Of a stretch of 64,000 bases of DNA, positions 23,601 through 33,810 are shown one piece after another. Position numbers and translations under genes: made by a program. Source of the DNA: Ligula intestinalis. Taxonomy: Eukaryota > Platyhelminthes > Cestoda > Diphyllobothriidea > Diphyllobothriidae. The stretch lies in assembly GCA_036362985.1 (NCBI GenBank), contig JAYGXS010000005.1, positions 50,321,830 to 50,385,829 on the forward strand. Reading direction: 5' to 3'. Each line of letters starts with the position of its first letter. Within the stretch, counting starts at the first letter, position 1. Under the pieces are notes generated by a model, which was not told the origin of the DNA, made no database searches, and saw only the letters and a program-made list of their open reading frames with translations.

Positions 23601-26600
23601 GGAGCGGCGGCTCAGGGTAGGGAGGTCATTATGACACTCCGATAAAAACTTTTGCGGGTCCAAGTAGTCCAATCCCCGGTGGTTTACTCAGGAATACATC
23701 CGTCTTTCAATGTGTTTTATGCAAATGCGGGGGACTAGCCCACGGGTGCCGTTTTATGGTAAGTAGACGGTAGTCGCTCTCTGAGGACTCAGTTGCGAGC
23801 CTGTCTGCTGAGTGCTGCGGCGAATGGGACACCACCTCAAAGGTTTAAGTGTCATCAAGGTCTCCAACATAGTAGCGTAAGTCGTTCGCCCCACAGACTT
23901 AGTCATGCTGCCCTCGACCTGATGCCGCAGCCCACCTGGAAACGTCGAAGAGGAGAGCAACTGAAAACTTGGCTCGACACCGTTCGTCAAGACATGGAAG
24001 CAGTTCTTGGACCTGCTATCTTCGGTCTCCGTCGCTGGAGAAGAGACTGGGTGGAGCTCTTCAGATCCACTGCCGCCAATCGTCACGCATGCAGAGGTAC
24101 CGTCTGTGACATCATTGAAGCCGGCTAGATCGGGCATGATCACAGCCGTAACAAATACAAGTAAGAGGTCTCCAACAAGGTTTCAAGGAGTTAAGCTGGA
24201 AACCGCGGGTTTAATACGCGTAATCAAGCTCTCAATAAAGTATTCACCCAAGCAGTTGTTCCGTATGACGTCCGGTCTGAGAGGCTGGATGTGATTACAG
24301 CGGTCAGTGCTTTTCACTTCACCGTCCGAGCGCAAAAAAAGCGATGTCCAATAACTGACGACCGGACTTAAGTCACTCCTTTAACAAGAGGTTGCCCGTG
24401 CGCAACATATGCCACCGAAAATATGCTTATTAGGTTGTGGAAGCTTATCTGAATTGGATTTTCTTAATGATTTAAGGATCTCTAATGTACATTCGTGAGG
24501 ATTACGGGGTAAACGGATGAGTTCGTGCTAACATACGATATTGTACTGCTTTAGTACAAACAATCACGGAAATGAGAATCCTAACACATGATGTGACCGA
24601 TCTCAATGCTTATTTCTTAATTTAACAACCTGAAATTTGGCATAAAGTAGTTAATATAATCGACTAATACCCTACAAGTGAGCACAACCATAAGGTATTT
24701 TAAAATATTTTCTGGAGGATCCGATAAGCTGGATGAGGCTTGAATGAGGGAAACTTAAAAGGTCTGGTTTTTGTTATAGTGAATTGATAATTTACAGAGT
24801 CCATCAACAATCTAAGGAAATGTGTACACCTAAAGTATCAAGCAAGTTGTACAAATAAACGTCGAATTGGCTTCTTAAAACGCTGGTACTCGGTGCTTAT
24901 ACGAAATTCAGCCGAACATTCGTTGATTTCGTGCTTTTTAAAGGAGTGTTTTCAAGGTAGTTTTTTGCTACACGAATATAACCCGATCTCACAAGCTACC
25001 AGTTCCGACGCTGCCTCGTCGTCTTGACTAATCCAGGCTAACAAACGAGGGGATAGGTCGTGTGCACTACTCCCCCCCCCTCCCCTCCCCGTTCCCACAT
25101 TTGCAAGACGTGCTATGCCGTACTCACCTCCGCCATTTCTTTTCGCCGCTCGGCCTTTAGGTCGTCCGTGTAGGCGTTGTGTTCGGTCTCAATAATGAAG
25201 GCATTGTTAGACTCTGGGTGAAAGACGAACTTGCGCGGCGTGTACTGCAGGGCTGCACTGGTCTGATTGAAGACGGCACCCAACTTCTCCAGGGCCAGGA
25301 TACTACAAGGCAAACAGGATAAATGAGTGACAGAGGATAACAGGGTCTTAGGTGCTTGCTAATGAACTTCAATTTCTATGCACGCTGATTTATCGTCAGT
25401 TGAGTGGCACATGGTCGCAGTGGCTCACTAAGAAACCCGAGTTGAGAACCTACTAGAGCTGCTAGTCAGGAAGGGAAACTACGCAGACGCCAAGGACTAA
25501 ATAAACGACTTCAGAGCAACTAGGATTGTGAAAATGGTGGCCTTATGGCAAGATGATCGGCGTCGCGCAAACCAAAGTATGTTCAAAAGTATGTTCAAAA
25601 GTATGTTCTAGCACCTGCTTGGGGGTCTCCTATGTTTATGTAGACAAACAAGTCTCAACACGATAGGCAGTCTTCAGACAGTCGTTCGCCGGATTTATTT
25701 TGCACACAACGCTGTTATAAGGTCGTTTAGTGTGCTGAGGCCTAGTAAAGTAAGTAAAGTTGCAAAAGAAGGACTGAATCCGACAGATGAAATGAGGGTG
25801 TGGATCTGCCGCAGTTGGGATGGAAGCGTATGGCATTTTGAAAAGGCCAAGCAAGCTGGGCAGGCTGGCATGCTGCTCTTGGTCTGCGCAGTAGTTCAGC
25901 ATGTCAATTAAATAGAACTCTTAAAGAATGGAATAAACTGGCTGCTACTAAGGTCTGCAATCCCCAATGGTCCAGATGACTTGAGCATATTTGACTGCAG
26001 AAGAGAAACTATGCCTAATTAGACGCAGCGTACCCTTCGCCCTACGTTTTCCCGTTAGCATGAAACTAGAAAAAAGCATAATGATCTCCAAGCGCATTTT
26101 TGTAACTAGTCCGCAATCCTAATACACAATACGCTGGTCAAACAATTAGAACACAAGCGGCCTACTACGACAAACTTTTAACGTCTAACATCATAATAAA
26201 TTAACCCAAAGGCGGTTAGATGTGTGCAGAAATGAAAAAGATGAAACCGTTTTTTGGGTCACACTTCTGTCCATCGTGGTGATTACGCGGAATTAGTGTC
26301 TGGCAGAGGTCTAACATCCCAGATGCAGTCAAGGATACGACACAGCACAGAAAGCACCACAGCTAAAGACTTGGCCAGGTCACAGTAATTCCTAACCATT
26401 TTTGTATTACATTCTTTTTGCGTTTCGCAGGCTATATTATGTCATTTCAGTACTCAGAGTCCCCAACTACGCCATCACAAGAAAATGCTGGAGGTTGCTT
26501 AATCGGTACGATTTTGGTCATTACTATAATGCGTGCATGCATCACTAATTGCAACGTATCGTGACACAAATAACGGACGTGTTAATTATTTATAGTCACG

Positions 26601-29600
26601 ACTCAGCTAACGTTCACTTGTTTAGTCTATAAGTAGTGCAACTGCTGGAATAGAACATTAAAACGGCAGACGCTAGTAAGTGTATGCTTACTTGCTTTGA
26701 AGCACCAGCCTTAAGAGGTCGCGCTCTAACAATAGCCTTAGTTTGTAGCTATGAGAATCGCAGGATGGAATCTAACAAGTTGGATAATAAAACACCTTGT
26801 CGCATACTGAGGATCTTTAATAACTGCAAAATGGTTGCCTGTGTTTTCTTGACTGGACTTTCGATATTTAAATTAAAAGGTTAACTGGCTGTGTGTTCCA
26901 TAGGAGAAGCCGGCTTACATATCAAAATACAAGCACACTAACCGTAGGGAATTTTCACAAATCGCAACCACGCCCTCCGGACATTGTTCAGATGAGAAAC
27001 CCGAGGCGTATTCAAGAGTTTCGTAGGAGAGCGGGATTAGATGGAATCGGCTCTGGTAGGTGTAACTGAGCCATGAGCGACTGGAAACAGCCAACACTGC
27101 CTCGCCACCTTGCATAGCGATACGGAAAAGCTTGACAGGACTGGTGCCGAGGTAGCGAGTGCGAGTGTCGGAGAGCTCGCCAGTCACAGGATCCAAAACG
27201 ACGCGCAAAAGCACACCGTTATTAAGACCAATGTTGAGGTAGAGGATGCCTCCCGTCTGTACAGATTTGTCTCCATCGGTCTCACTGGTGCCCATCTCTG
27301 CAATGCAAAGCGACTCGGCCGAGGTGGGTAGGCCTTGCATTGTAAGCGGGGAAAGACAGTCCTATAGTATATGAGGGAAGATACGATCACAAAAAAAGAA
27401 ACTGATACATACGTTTGCGTAATGCACTCAATAACGACGGCTAAGGAACGCAACAGGAAATACAGGAAAGAGAAATTGTGAAACGTCGATTTTACTGTCG
27501 CCCTCTGTTCAGGCAGCTGAATACTACATGGTACACATTCAGAAGAAGAAAAAGTGACCACTAGAACAAGAGTTTTATTTGCCTGACGTTTCGGATTCCG
27601 TCGGGAATCCTTAATCATAGGTGATGGTATGATAGTCTGACTCATGTCCATCGCACATCTATCTGCGCATGACTCAGACTATCGTACCATTACCTATGAT
27701 TAAGGATTCCTGACGGAATCCGAAACGTCAGAAAATAAAACTCTTGTTCCAGTGGTCGCATCTTCTTCTTTTGAACTGCTTTCTGGAACTCGCATATTCA
27801 ATGCTAATGGTACACATTAGCTGACCTAGTAATGGCTGCTTTTCGATCCCCAACAGAAGCAGACTACACGTACCCTGAGTTACGCCTGAGAAGACTGTTA
27901 CGCGAGCCATTCTCAGGTTGCTATCAATCCTACGAATGGCAGCCATCTTCCAAATCGTGAGTGACATGGTTTAAATGCCGTATACAGGTCAAAGAAAATA
28001 AGAGCAGGGCTGACGTCATTCCACTCTCACTTACACAGAGATTTTATTTTTAGGCTAAGTCAAGGGAGATCTGAGATTTTTGGACTATGAGCGTAAACCC
28101 GTATTTTATATTAAGTACTGATCTTACAGCGCACTGCTCGTCCCCACCTTGAAGTAAGACGTTTGCTGAACATTCCGTTCCGAATGGAATGAGGGTTCTG
28201 TTTTAGATTTGACGACAAAATGCAGCCACACATAGAACCATAAACATGCATTTGTTCAATTGTGATGTACCGACTGCGCCCGAGTATGGTAGGATTGTAG
28301 GGCTGGTTTAAGTGGACTGCATGGCGTGTGCGTAGCAGTCTCTGTCTAGAGGGTTCTTTAGCATCGCTCCAATGTTTTCACAAAACTGAGGACAAGGAGG
28401 AAATCCATTGACATCTACTGGAAATCATAGGCCTCAGTGCATGCACAGAACTTCCAAAAGGTACACAAATCAGACACACCACCTAGGATTGTAGCGCGGC
28501 TCATTTGAGCGCACACGGGATTTTTTAAACAGTGGTAGAGGAACTTTCAATAATGTAAGACCTAAGCGCATTTCATTGAAAACATGATAAACTTTTTTTA
28601 TAAAGGTCTCACTACCATCAAAATTTCGAAAGGATTGAGATCAGATTGCAAATGCATCATTCGAAATTTTCATAATTTTAGCTCTGTTGCGCCACCATAA
28701 AGGGTGGCAACGTACGACAAAACTGAATACTTATTAAATACGATAATAAATACAGGTTAGTTTTGGAGGCATACCAGATGGGTGTAATTTGTATTTCAAA
28801 TTATGGTTAGATCATAGGGTTTCCGGTAGTAAAATGATTCCTTAAGGTTCAAAATGCTGTTCCTGAGAAGAATTACATTCATTCTCACGTAGAGAGTGTT
28901 ACGGCGTAAAATATTTTGGCAAGTGAAAAAGTGGTCACCGTTATTGCAAAGGCCTGTGACAACGGTTTGACCAAACGTCTATCACACCGCTTTGGGATGC
29001 TTTTGCTTGCGGATGAGGATTCTTATCGAAATGCATAAACAAGGCCAGTTCAAAAATTGCTGGTAATGAAAAGCAGCGTGCCCAAAACCTCACCTTTTAG
29101 AGTGGCTGACTCATGAACTATCCGCCAGTCCAGCGCAATGAACTGCACCAGTCAGTGTCGCACAGTCAAATGTAAGGCTAATCACCTATATAGTCGGGTA
29201 GTTACATTTTTAAGTGAAATTCTATGCGAAATCTGTAATGGTTATATAGCGCCTATATTGGCTGTGACCTCCGAACTCCTCCACGTGCTCACTGTACGCT
29301 AACAACTGGACAGGTGGTTGTCTGATTCCTCGAGCAGCTGCTATGATCCTACTTGATAATAACTATGGCCTACAAGAAAGAGAATACGTACCGATGGGTC
29401 CAGAGATAGGATGCGCACAGTATTGTCCGCTAATCCAACAGCCAAAAACCGTGAGCGCTGTTCATTTGGACTAATGCGGCCCAAAGCCATACAGATAACT
29501 TCAGCGGGCATTTCTTTGCGTTCGGTGTACTCGTTCAGCTGGCCTGTTACGTCCATTTCAAAGTAAACAAGTTCACCGCCGGTAAGCGCTATCACCACTT

Positions 29601-31442
29601 GACGCGAATTTACAGCGCATTTTTGAATTGCCTTTTTTCCAGGAGTTCTCCACACGTTGATTCGCCTGTCTGCCCGAATGTGCCGAATACCTTCTGGGTA
29701 GACTTGCACCAAAGCATCGTCACCAAGCTGTGAGCAGGTAAGTGTGGGCGTAGTGCCTAGAAATCCGGAATCTGTAACTTCTTCGACTGTCTCGCCGATG
29801 GACAAGACGAGTGTTGCGTTCACGAAAGAGACGATAATGTAGGCGTCGTACTCCTCTGCAAGTGGGAAAGTTTAAAAAAATAGATATCTACCTTCTGAAT
29901 TGCGCTTTACGGTCCACACTGCGTTCGGACTGCCGGGGAGATCTGATTTTGCCATTTCAGTAACCTCCAGACCGTGGCGAAGTAAACGGAAAGTTGAGCG
30001 CGGACCTCTACCACAAACGACAGCAAGTTGTGGTGTATCTTCATTAGCGAGGTCGGCGATCTAGAAGACAAAACTAGAAACGCAATCGATGTTATTACAT
30101 GTAGACTTGTTATTGGCGATAAACCCTCTAGCACATCGACCTCGATTAAATTTTTAAGTCCTCGGGGATAAAAATAAAAGGTATCGCCTTCTTCAAGTGG
30201 CATGGCTGAGGAAAATTCCGGTTCATCATCATTGTCACCGAGGTGTGCAATTTGGTAGAGATAGCTACAAGAGGAGTTAACCGTAGAAAATAAAGCCTTA
30301 CTGGTTGCCAAATTCTGAGGCTGTGAACAGGAAACCAGTCTTTAAGACACACATCGCCGTGGCCACTGGGACGGTGTCAAAATATTTTACTTTGATTTCC
30401 GTGATTGTTTCTTTATCTTTCTCGAGATTGATCTTGAATATATCGCCCTGTTCTGTTTGAGCCAGGAAAAAGAAAAGGTTCTACAGCAGTGTGAAAAAAA
30501 ACAGCAAGCGTATTACCTTAGTTCTGTGAGTTGCGCTGCAAACAAATAGCAATCCTCTGTCGGGATCATCCAAGTCGTTGCGGCGTTGTGGGATCGGGCA
30601 ACGGATATCCGGCTCATCACCGAAGTTTTTATATGTAATATAGTTTTCCGAACAAATTAGGAGACCCGAGTGAACTTCACTGCCACCTGGTACCGTTATT
30701 AAAAAGTTGGCATGTTCTTCTAATGGTTCGGAGTACTTGCGTACGACGTGATTCAGTCCCAAGTCTAATTCATAGTAGGTTAATAGCTGATGAGCTGATC
30801 GGGCTGCTTCGCCGGTAGGGTCTTGGTCGGCTTCTTCATAGTCCATTTCTATGCAAGCAAATGTGGGGTTGTCAAAGCCTACGTCAACTCCGACCATATG
30901 GTAAACAAGAGTGTTGGACTTATGGGCCTCTAGGGGGGATGATATGGTGAGGCGCGCCTGGGAGTCACGATTCATGACGTACACCAACTTCTGCTTCTCG
31001 ACGGCACCAATCATAATAGCTCGACCCTTGGGATCGACTGCCAAATACTGACCAGGGACTATCCGACGACAGCCACTTTTCCCAAAAGTCTCCTGCTGTA
31101 CACGCTCAAATACGTTTTTGGATGCAATGTATTCGAGGATAACAATGCGACCAGAGTCGGAGCCAATAACGATATAATCTACAGGAAAAATGTTAAAAGA
31201 AAGCAAAATTCAAAACCTTTGTTGCCTCCAGTTAGGCGAAACGGCATCATTGACCGGATGATGCCGAAAACCTCAGTCGTTATGAGAGTGTACAACTTTC
31301 CAGAACTTGGATCCACGCGCATAAGCTCCAAGATTTTTCCCCGGGAAATTGCTATTTCCTGTTGTTTTGAGCCTGAAAAACTTCCATGAATGGCATGGGT
31401 AATTCCAGTGGCCCTCTGAAGACTTAAGTTGTACAAATACAT
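17501..31442 (-). CDS. SF3B3: Splicing factor 3B subunit 3 (SAP130), complete 13-exon gene
   Basis: Encodes the large beta-propeller subunit of SF3b, the U2 snRNP part that holds the branch-point region during spliceosome assembly; it packs against SF3B1, PHF5A and SF3B5 in the nucleus. Coding exons (minus): 31442-31217, 31178-30517, 30480-30302, 30264-30099, 30060-29892, 29855-29392, 27361-26943, 25302-25128, 23327-23092, 21296-21041, 20933-20613, 18328-18086, 17641-17501. All junctions are GT-AG, phases agree, and the sum is 3657 nt: 1218 residues plus TAG, against 1217 in human. Recognised segments include [94 protein letters not shown] and LQYTPRKF. The N-terminal two-thirds correspond to the MMS1-like propellers and the C-terminal third to the CPSF_A domain. 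The start is the conserved family N-terminus. Confidence 0.97.
17642..18085 (-). other. SF3B3 intron 12 (444 bp)
   Basis: GT-AG intron. No repeat or internal gene recognised. Confidence 0.8.
18086..18328 (-). CDS. SF3B3: SF3B3 exon 12
   Basis: Residues about 1092-1172, with [31 protein letters not shown] and [10 protein letters not shown], the most conserved stretch of the CPSF_A domain. Donor is AAG followed by GTAATT; acceptor is TTTGCAG. Phase 0 at both ends. Confidence 0.95.
20067..20212. repeat. Polypurine GGA/GAA microsatellite, 146 nt
   Basis: An uninterrupted run of purines: about 40 nt dominated by GGA units, then GAA units to the end. On the coding (minus) strand of SF3B3 it is an equally long CUU/CCU pyrimidine tract inside intron 11. 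Such mirror-symmetric purine tracts can form triplex DNA. The long poly-Arg, poly-Ser and poly-Leu frames here are artefacts of the repeat. Confidence 0.95.
20230..20400. repeat. Dispersed repeat shared with 21690-21870
   Basis: The strings gccttccaagcaacggctgt and gagttgaccgcac match gccttccaaaccatggctgt and aatcgacctcac in SF3B3 intron 9. Same orientation, about 75 per cent similar by eye. Class unknown. Confidence 0.45.
20551..20572. repeat. GA dinucleotide microsatellite
   Basis: About ten AG units, in intron 11 roughly 40 bp from the exon 11 donor. Confidence 0.8.
20613..20933 (-). CDS. SF3B3: SF3B3 exon 11
   Basis: Residues about 985-1091: [31 protein letters not shown] and [19 protein letters not shown], ending at SQKLE. 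Acceptor TTCTCAG, donor GAG followed by GTGGGT, phase 0. Confidence 0.95.
21041..21296 (-). CDS. SF3B3: SF3B3 exon 10
   Basis: Residues about 899-984: [20 protein letters not shown], then [13 protein letters not shown] and [15 protein letters not shown]. The first base completes an Arg codon split across intron 9. Intron 10, which follows, is only 107 bp (20934-21040). Confidence 0.95.
21690..21870. repeat. Dispersed repeat shared with 20230-20400
   Basis: Partner of the copy in intron 11; see that entry. Confidence 0.45.
21981..22330 (-). repeat. Penelope-type tail with body module
   Basis: The complement shows GGTTCGACTGAGAATCGG, then GAAACATCAGACC, followed by the CTTGTTCCTG phrase. Its upstream body (22060-22240) matches 740-900, including gagctgct-gagtca. 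Degenerate; the GUC after GAAAC reads ATC. Confidence 0.5.
22505..22592 (+). repeat. Penelope-type tail, plus orientation
   Basis: Matches the family by GGAATCCTAGGCGTCAGGCC, AATAAACTGCTTGTTC and a CTTCTTCCTCC end. The GAAAC box is lost. Confidence 0.5.
22637..22719 (-). repeat. Penelope-type tail with near-complete hammerhead-like core
   Basis: The complement reads CCGATGA, a hairpin CGAATCC-GCGAC-GGATCTCG, then GAAAC, then AGGCGAATAAAC and a CTTCTTCTTC end. CCGATGA differs by one base from the hammerhead CUGAUGA box. The usual cleavage triplet GUC is AAG in this copy. Confidence 0.55.
23092..23327 (-). CDS. SF3B3: SF3B3 exon 9
   Basis: Residues about 821-898. The variable helical insert ([20 protein letters not shown]) is followed by conserved [18 protein letters not shown]. 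The acceptor CCAG after a pyrimidine-rich run fixes the start and keeps the same spacing as human. Donor is AG followed by GTAAGA. Confidence 0.92.
23328..25127 (-). other. SF3B3 intron 8 (1800 bp)
   Basis: Contains RTE copy B near its 3' end and a C-rich tract at about 25070-25090. The remainder is AT-rich with no recognised feature. Confidence 0.8.
23870..24165 (+). pseudogene. RTE-type LINE copy B, 5'-truncated 3' end
   Basis: Encodes only the last ~85 residues of the polyprotein: [55 protein letters not shown] and DIIEAG, then a stop. The terminus ACAAATACAAGTAAG matches the tails of copies A and C. It lies antisense to SF3B3 in intron 8. Strong 5' truncation is typical of LINE insertions. 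Confidence 0.85.
25128..25302 (-). CDS. SF3B3: SF3B3 exon 8
   Basis: Residues about 762-820: [32 protein letters not shown] and [18 protein letters not shown]. Acceptor CTTGTAG, donor GAG followed by GTGAGT. Confidence 0.95.
25303..26942 (-). other. SF3B3 intron 7 (1640 bp)
   Basis: No transposon recognised. A 12-bp tandem repeat (aaaagtatgttc, three units) is at 25574-25608. Confidence 0.8.
25574..25608. repeat. Short tandem repeat, 12 bp x 3
   Basis: Unit aaaagtatgttc repeated almost perfectly three times, inside SF3B3 intron 7. Confidence 0.85.
26943..27361 (-). CDS. SF3B3: SF3B3 exon 7
   Basis: Residues about 623-761: [55 protein letters not shown] and the run [20 protein letters not shown]. 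Acceptor ACTATAG; donor GTTAGT splits an Arg codon. Confidence 0.95.
27362..29391 (-). other. SF3B3 intron 6 (2030 bp)
   Basis: Marks the change from tiny 5' introns to long 3' introns. Contains the 230 bp palindrome at 27541-27770. The region 27800-29390 has no recognised element. Confidence 0.8.
27541..27770. repeat. Palindrome: inverted dimer of Penelope-type tails
   Basis: Two tails face outward with their body ends joined at about 27645-27670. Left arm from agaagaagaa (27541) through gcctgacgtttcggattcc to gactcatg; right arm from catgactcag through ggattcctgacggaatcc and gaaacgtca to tcttcttctt (27770). Arms are about 106 nt and over 90 per cent complementary. Each arm keeps GAAACGTC and a strong hairpin GGATTCC-GGAATCC; the CUGAUGA position reads CTATGAT. 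Confidence 0.85.
29392..31442 (-). CDS. SF3B3: SF3B3 exons 1-6, compact 5' block
   Basis: Six exons (226, 662, 179, 166, 169 and 464 nt) separated by introns of 38, 36, 37, 38 and 36 bp. They encode residues 1-622, including the first propeller (exons 1-4) and the segment [20 protein letters not shown] of exon 6. The first donor (G followed by GTTTTG) is weak compared with the rest. The introns are near the lower length limit for spliceosomal introns. Confidence 0.95.
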
Positions 31443-31640
31443 GAGGAGGCAAAATTGCCGACACCGCGCGAAAAACCGTAAATCGAGCTACAGAAAAGCC
31501 CGTTTAAAACAACATCACACCGAATTTGCTTTAGTCGAAGAAGATAATCCGCCACTCTAATGTTTTTTGCCTATACCAGGTAAGTTAGCAATGCTTAAAA
31601 CTATTAAACTTTGGTAGTTACTGGATAGTCAAAAGAGAAT
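31443..31640. promoter_or_regulatory. SF3B3 upstream region, candidate acceptor and divergent donor
   Basis: On the minus strand a strong 3' splice-site-like string CTTTTCTGTAG ends at 31488, 45 nt before the ATG. It could close a 5'-UTR intron or receive a trans-spliced leader, as flatworms commonly do. On the plus strand an ATG at 31560 is followed after 20 nt by a perfect donor CAG/GTAAGT (31577-31585), which could be the first exon of a divergent transcript. No TATA box was identified. Confidence 0.3.
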
Positions 31641-31879
31641 AGGCAGTTGTGGTCTCTATTAAAGATATAGTTCACAAGTTAAAAAACAGGTGGACGCACA
31701 TTTTGTTCATTACTTACACCAACAACGCGAAAGTATCTTGGTCTTTTTCGATGTCACAATGTCCGTTCCTTGTGCATATCCAATCTGCTATTTTAATCCC
31801 CAGCTTGGGCCAAAATACATTAAACTAATTGAGTATACTTCTCTGCATATTTTCAATTTCAATATATTTCAATTTCTAT
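31641..31879. other. AT-rich spacer
   Basis: No gene or repeat recognised. Confidence 0.4.
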
Positions 31880-33810
31880 ATATTTGCGTCAAAAGGGCCC
31901 GAGGCCCGGAGGAGTCTCTTCAAAGATAGTTCAAGGCAACAAATAAACTCAAAGAGTATGGCCGTCCTCGAAAGGAAGTGGAAACCGCTGACCGGTTGTG
32001 TATATGTTGTTATCCGTGGCCGTAAGAATAAAGGGATCAAGGCGTCTTTCGAAACTGGGCACCGACTTTGCTTGGACAATATCCTCACTCAGAGAGTTCC
32101 AGTCTTTGATTACCCGGTGGGAAAACCGATAGTTCTGCGGCAGATGGTCGCAACGTTGCTGCAATAGGCGAAAGAAGTGGCCTCGGGTGCGAGCATCGTA
32201 ATTTCGGATGATGATCCAATCCAACTCTGGGTAGTGTTTGAGCACAACTAAGCGGAACAGAAAAATAAGATCCCCTTGACGTCGACGGTACTCCAAAAAA
32301 AGAATTCTTACTTTCGAAGACGTGCTTCATATGGAAGGCCACGGAGATGTGGAACCATCCTAGAACCCAGCCGTTGCACCAATTTAAGTGCGAGCATTTC
32401 TCCTGCGTAACAAGGAAAATAGGCTGGTTCCGCAAATTCGATGACAGGCCGAACACTGATGGAGAACAGCTATTTAAATATGGCGGGAAACCACAAAGAA
32501 AATGTCCTTCTCAGCATCCATCAACATCGAAGCCCAGCTGCTCGAATTTTGGCTATGTGAATGTTTGCTTTCAAATTGTCCGAGGTCGCGGAATTACGTG
32601 ACTTGTCGGAGCGGGACACCATCAATCGAATATGATGAGCCGACATCAGTAGATCCAACTGTCATGAACGCCGATTTCACAGCATTGATCGGCAATTGAT
32701 TACTTGAAGTCTAAGAGGCTAACTGAATAAGGTCCTGATGAAGGGCGACTATGTCGTTAGGACTTGTGACATCGCACCATATTTTCAGGTCATTGTTGTA
32801 CAATACGAACGGTTAGGATGGGCGTTGTTTTAGATCCTGAACGTATGTGGAGAAGAAGGTGGGGCCAAGAATGGATCCTCGAGGAGCCCCAGATGATGCG
32901 ACCTCGGCAGGGAACAATGCACCTCCGACACTGACACTCCAATCCCTATCACTCAAATATGAACAGATCCAGTTCAGAATGTTGCCACCAATACCAAGAG
33001 TTGCTCACTTTTACTATCAGTTGGTGAGAAACCCGGTCAAGCGCTTTACTGAAGTCGATAATTACCGCGTGCGTTGGGCAACCCCTATCTTTCGATTCGG
33101 CCCAAGACTCACGGGCTAGTAACAGGTTTGTTGCACAAGATTTTCCGTGCGTAAAACCGTTTTGCTCTTGAATCCAACCGTTGGTTTGATCCAGGAAATT
33201 GTCGTCCGCTTGTTTCATGAAGGTTTTGAGAGCCTTCACTAAAACCGACGTGATGGTTACTGGCCTGTAGTTGGAGGGAAGCGATTTTTCACCGGATTTA
33301 TAAAACGGCTTCAAGATTTCAATCTTTCAATCTTGAGGAAGAGTGCTCGGACTGATGGACGTTTGAAAAATATCCAGAACAAGTGGAGCAATAATGTTTG
33401 CCAGATGCACCAGTATAAGTGGGTGTTAGTTGTTTGGTCCAGGTGAGGTCGAGGATTTAAGGGCCGTTAAAATATGAATAACATTTTCTACTGACAACTC
33501 AATTTTCGTTAATATCGCTGGGCTTTGAGATAGGAGGAACACCGGTGTTATTGTTGGCAGCTGATTAGTGTATACACCCCGGTATTGTGATGCCAAGGCT
33601 TGTGCTTTCTCCCCGTCCGATAGCATACGTTGACCATCCACTGCAAATAGCTCTGGAATTCAAGGTTGAGCTCTGTGACGATGGTTGATGTTGGCGTGGA
33701 ACCGCTTTGGCTGAGAGTTGGAGACTTCCAGTATTGTATCTTCGTGATCTCTTTTACCTTGCCTGATAGCAGCGTGGCATTCATTACGCATGAAATCCTA
33801 GCTAAGCACT
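31880..33810 (-). pseudogene. CR1-like LINE fragment, degenerate reverse transcriptase
   Basis: The complement carries, from 33700 down: a linker, SSTSPGPNN (about 33430), KPFYKSGEKSLPSNYRPVTI (33310-33250), NGFTHGKSCATNLLLARESW, motif A VIIDFSKALDRVSHQL (about 33070), a motif C remnant LYNNDLKIW (about 32800-32775), and the C-terminal block YDARTRGHFFRLLQQRCDHL and VIKDWNSLSED (32190-32090). The catalytic YADD or FADD is YNND here. Many frameshifts. The 5' end, endonuclease and ORF1 are missing. It ends about 430 bp upstream of the SF3B3 start codon. Confidence 0.85.
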
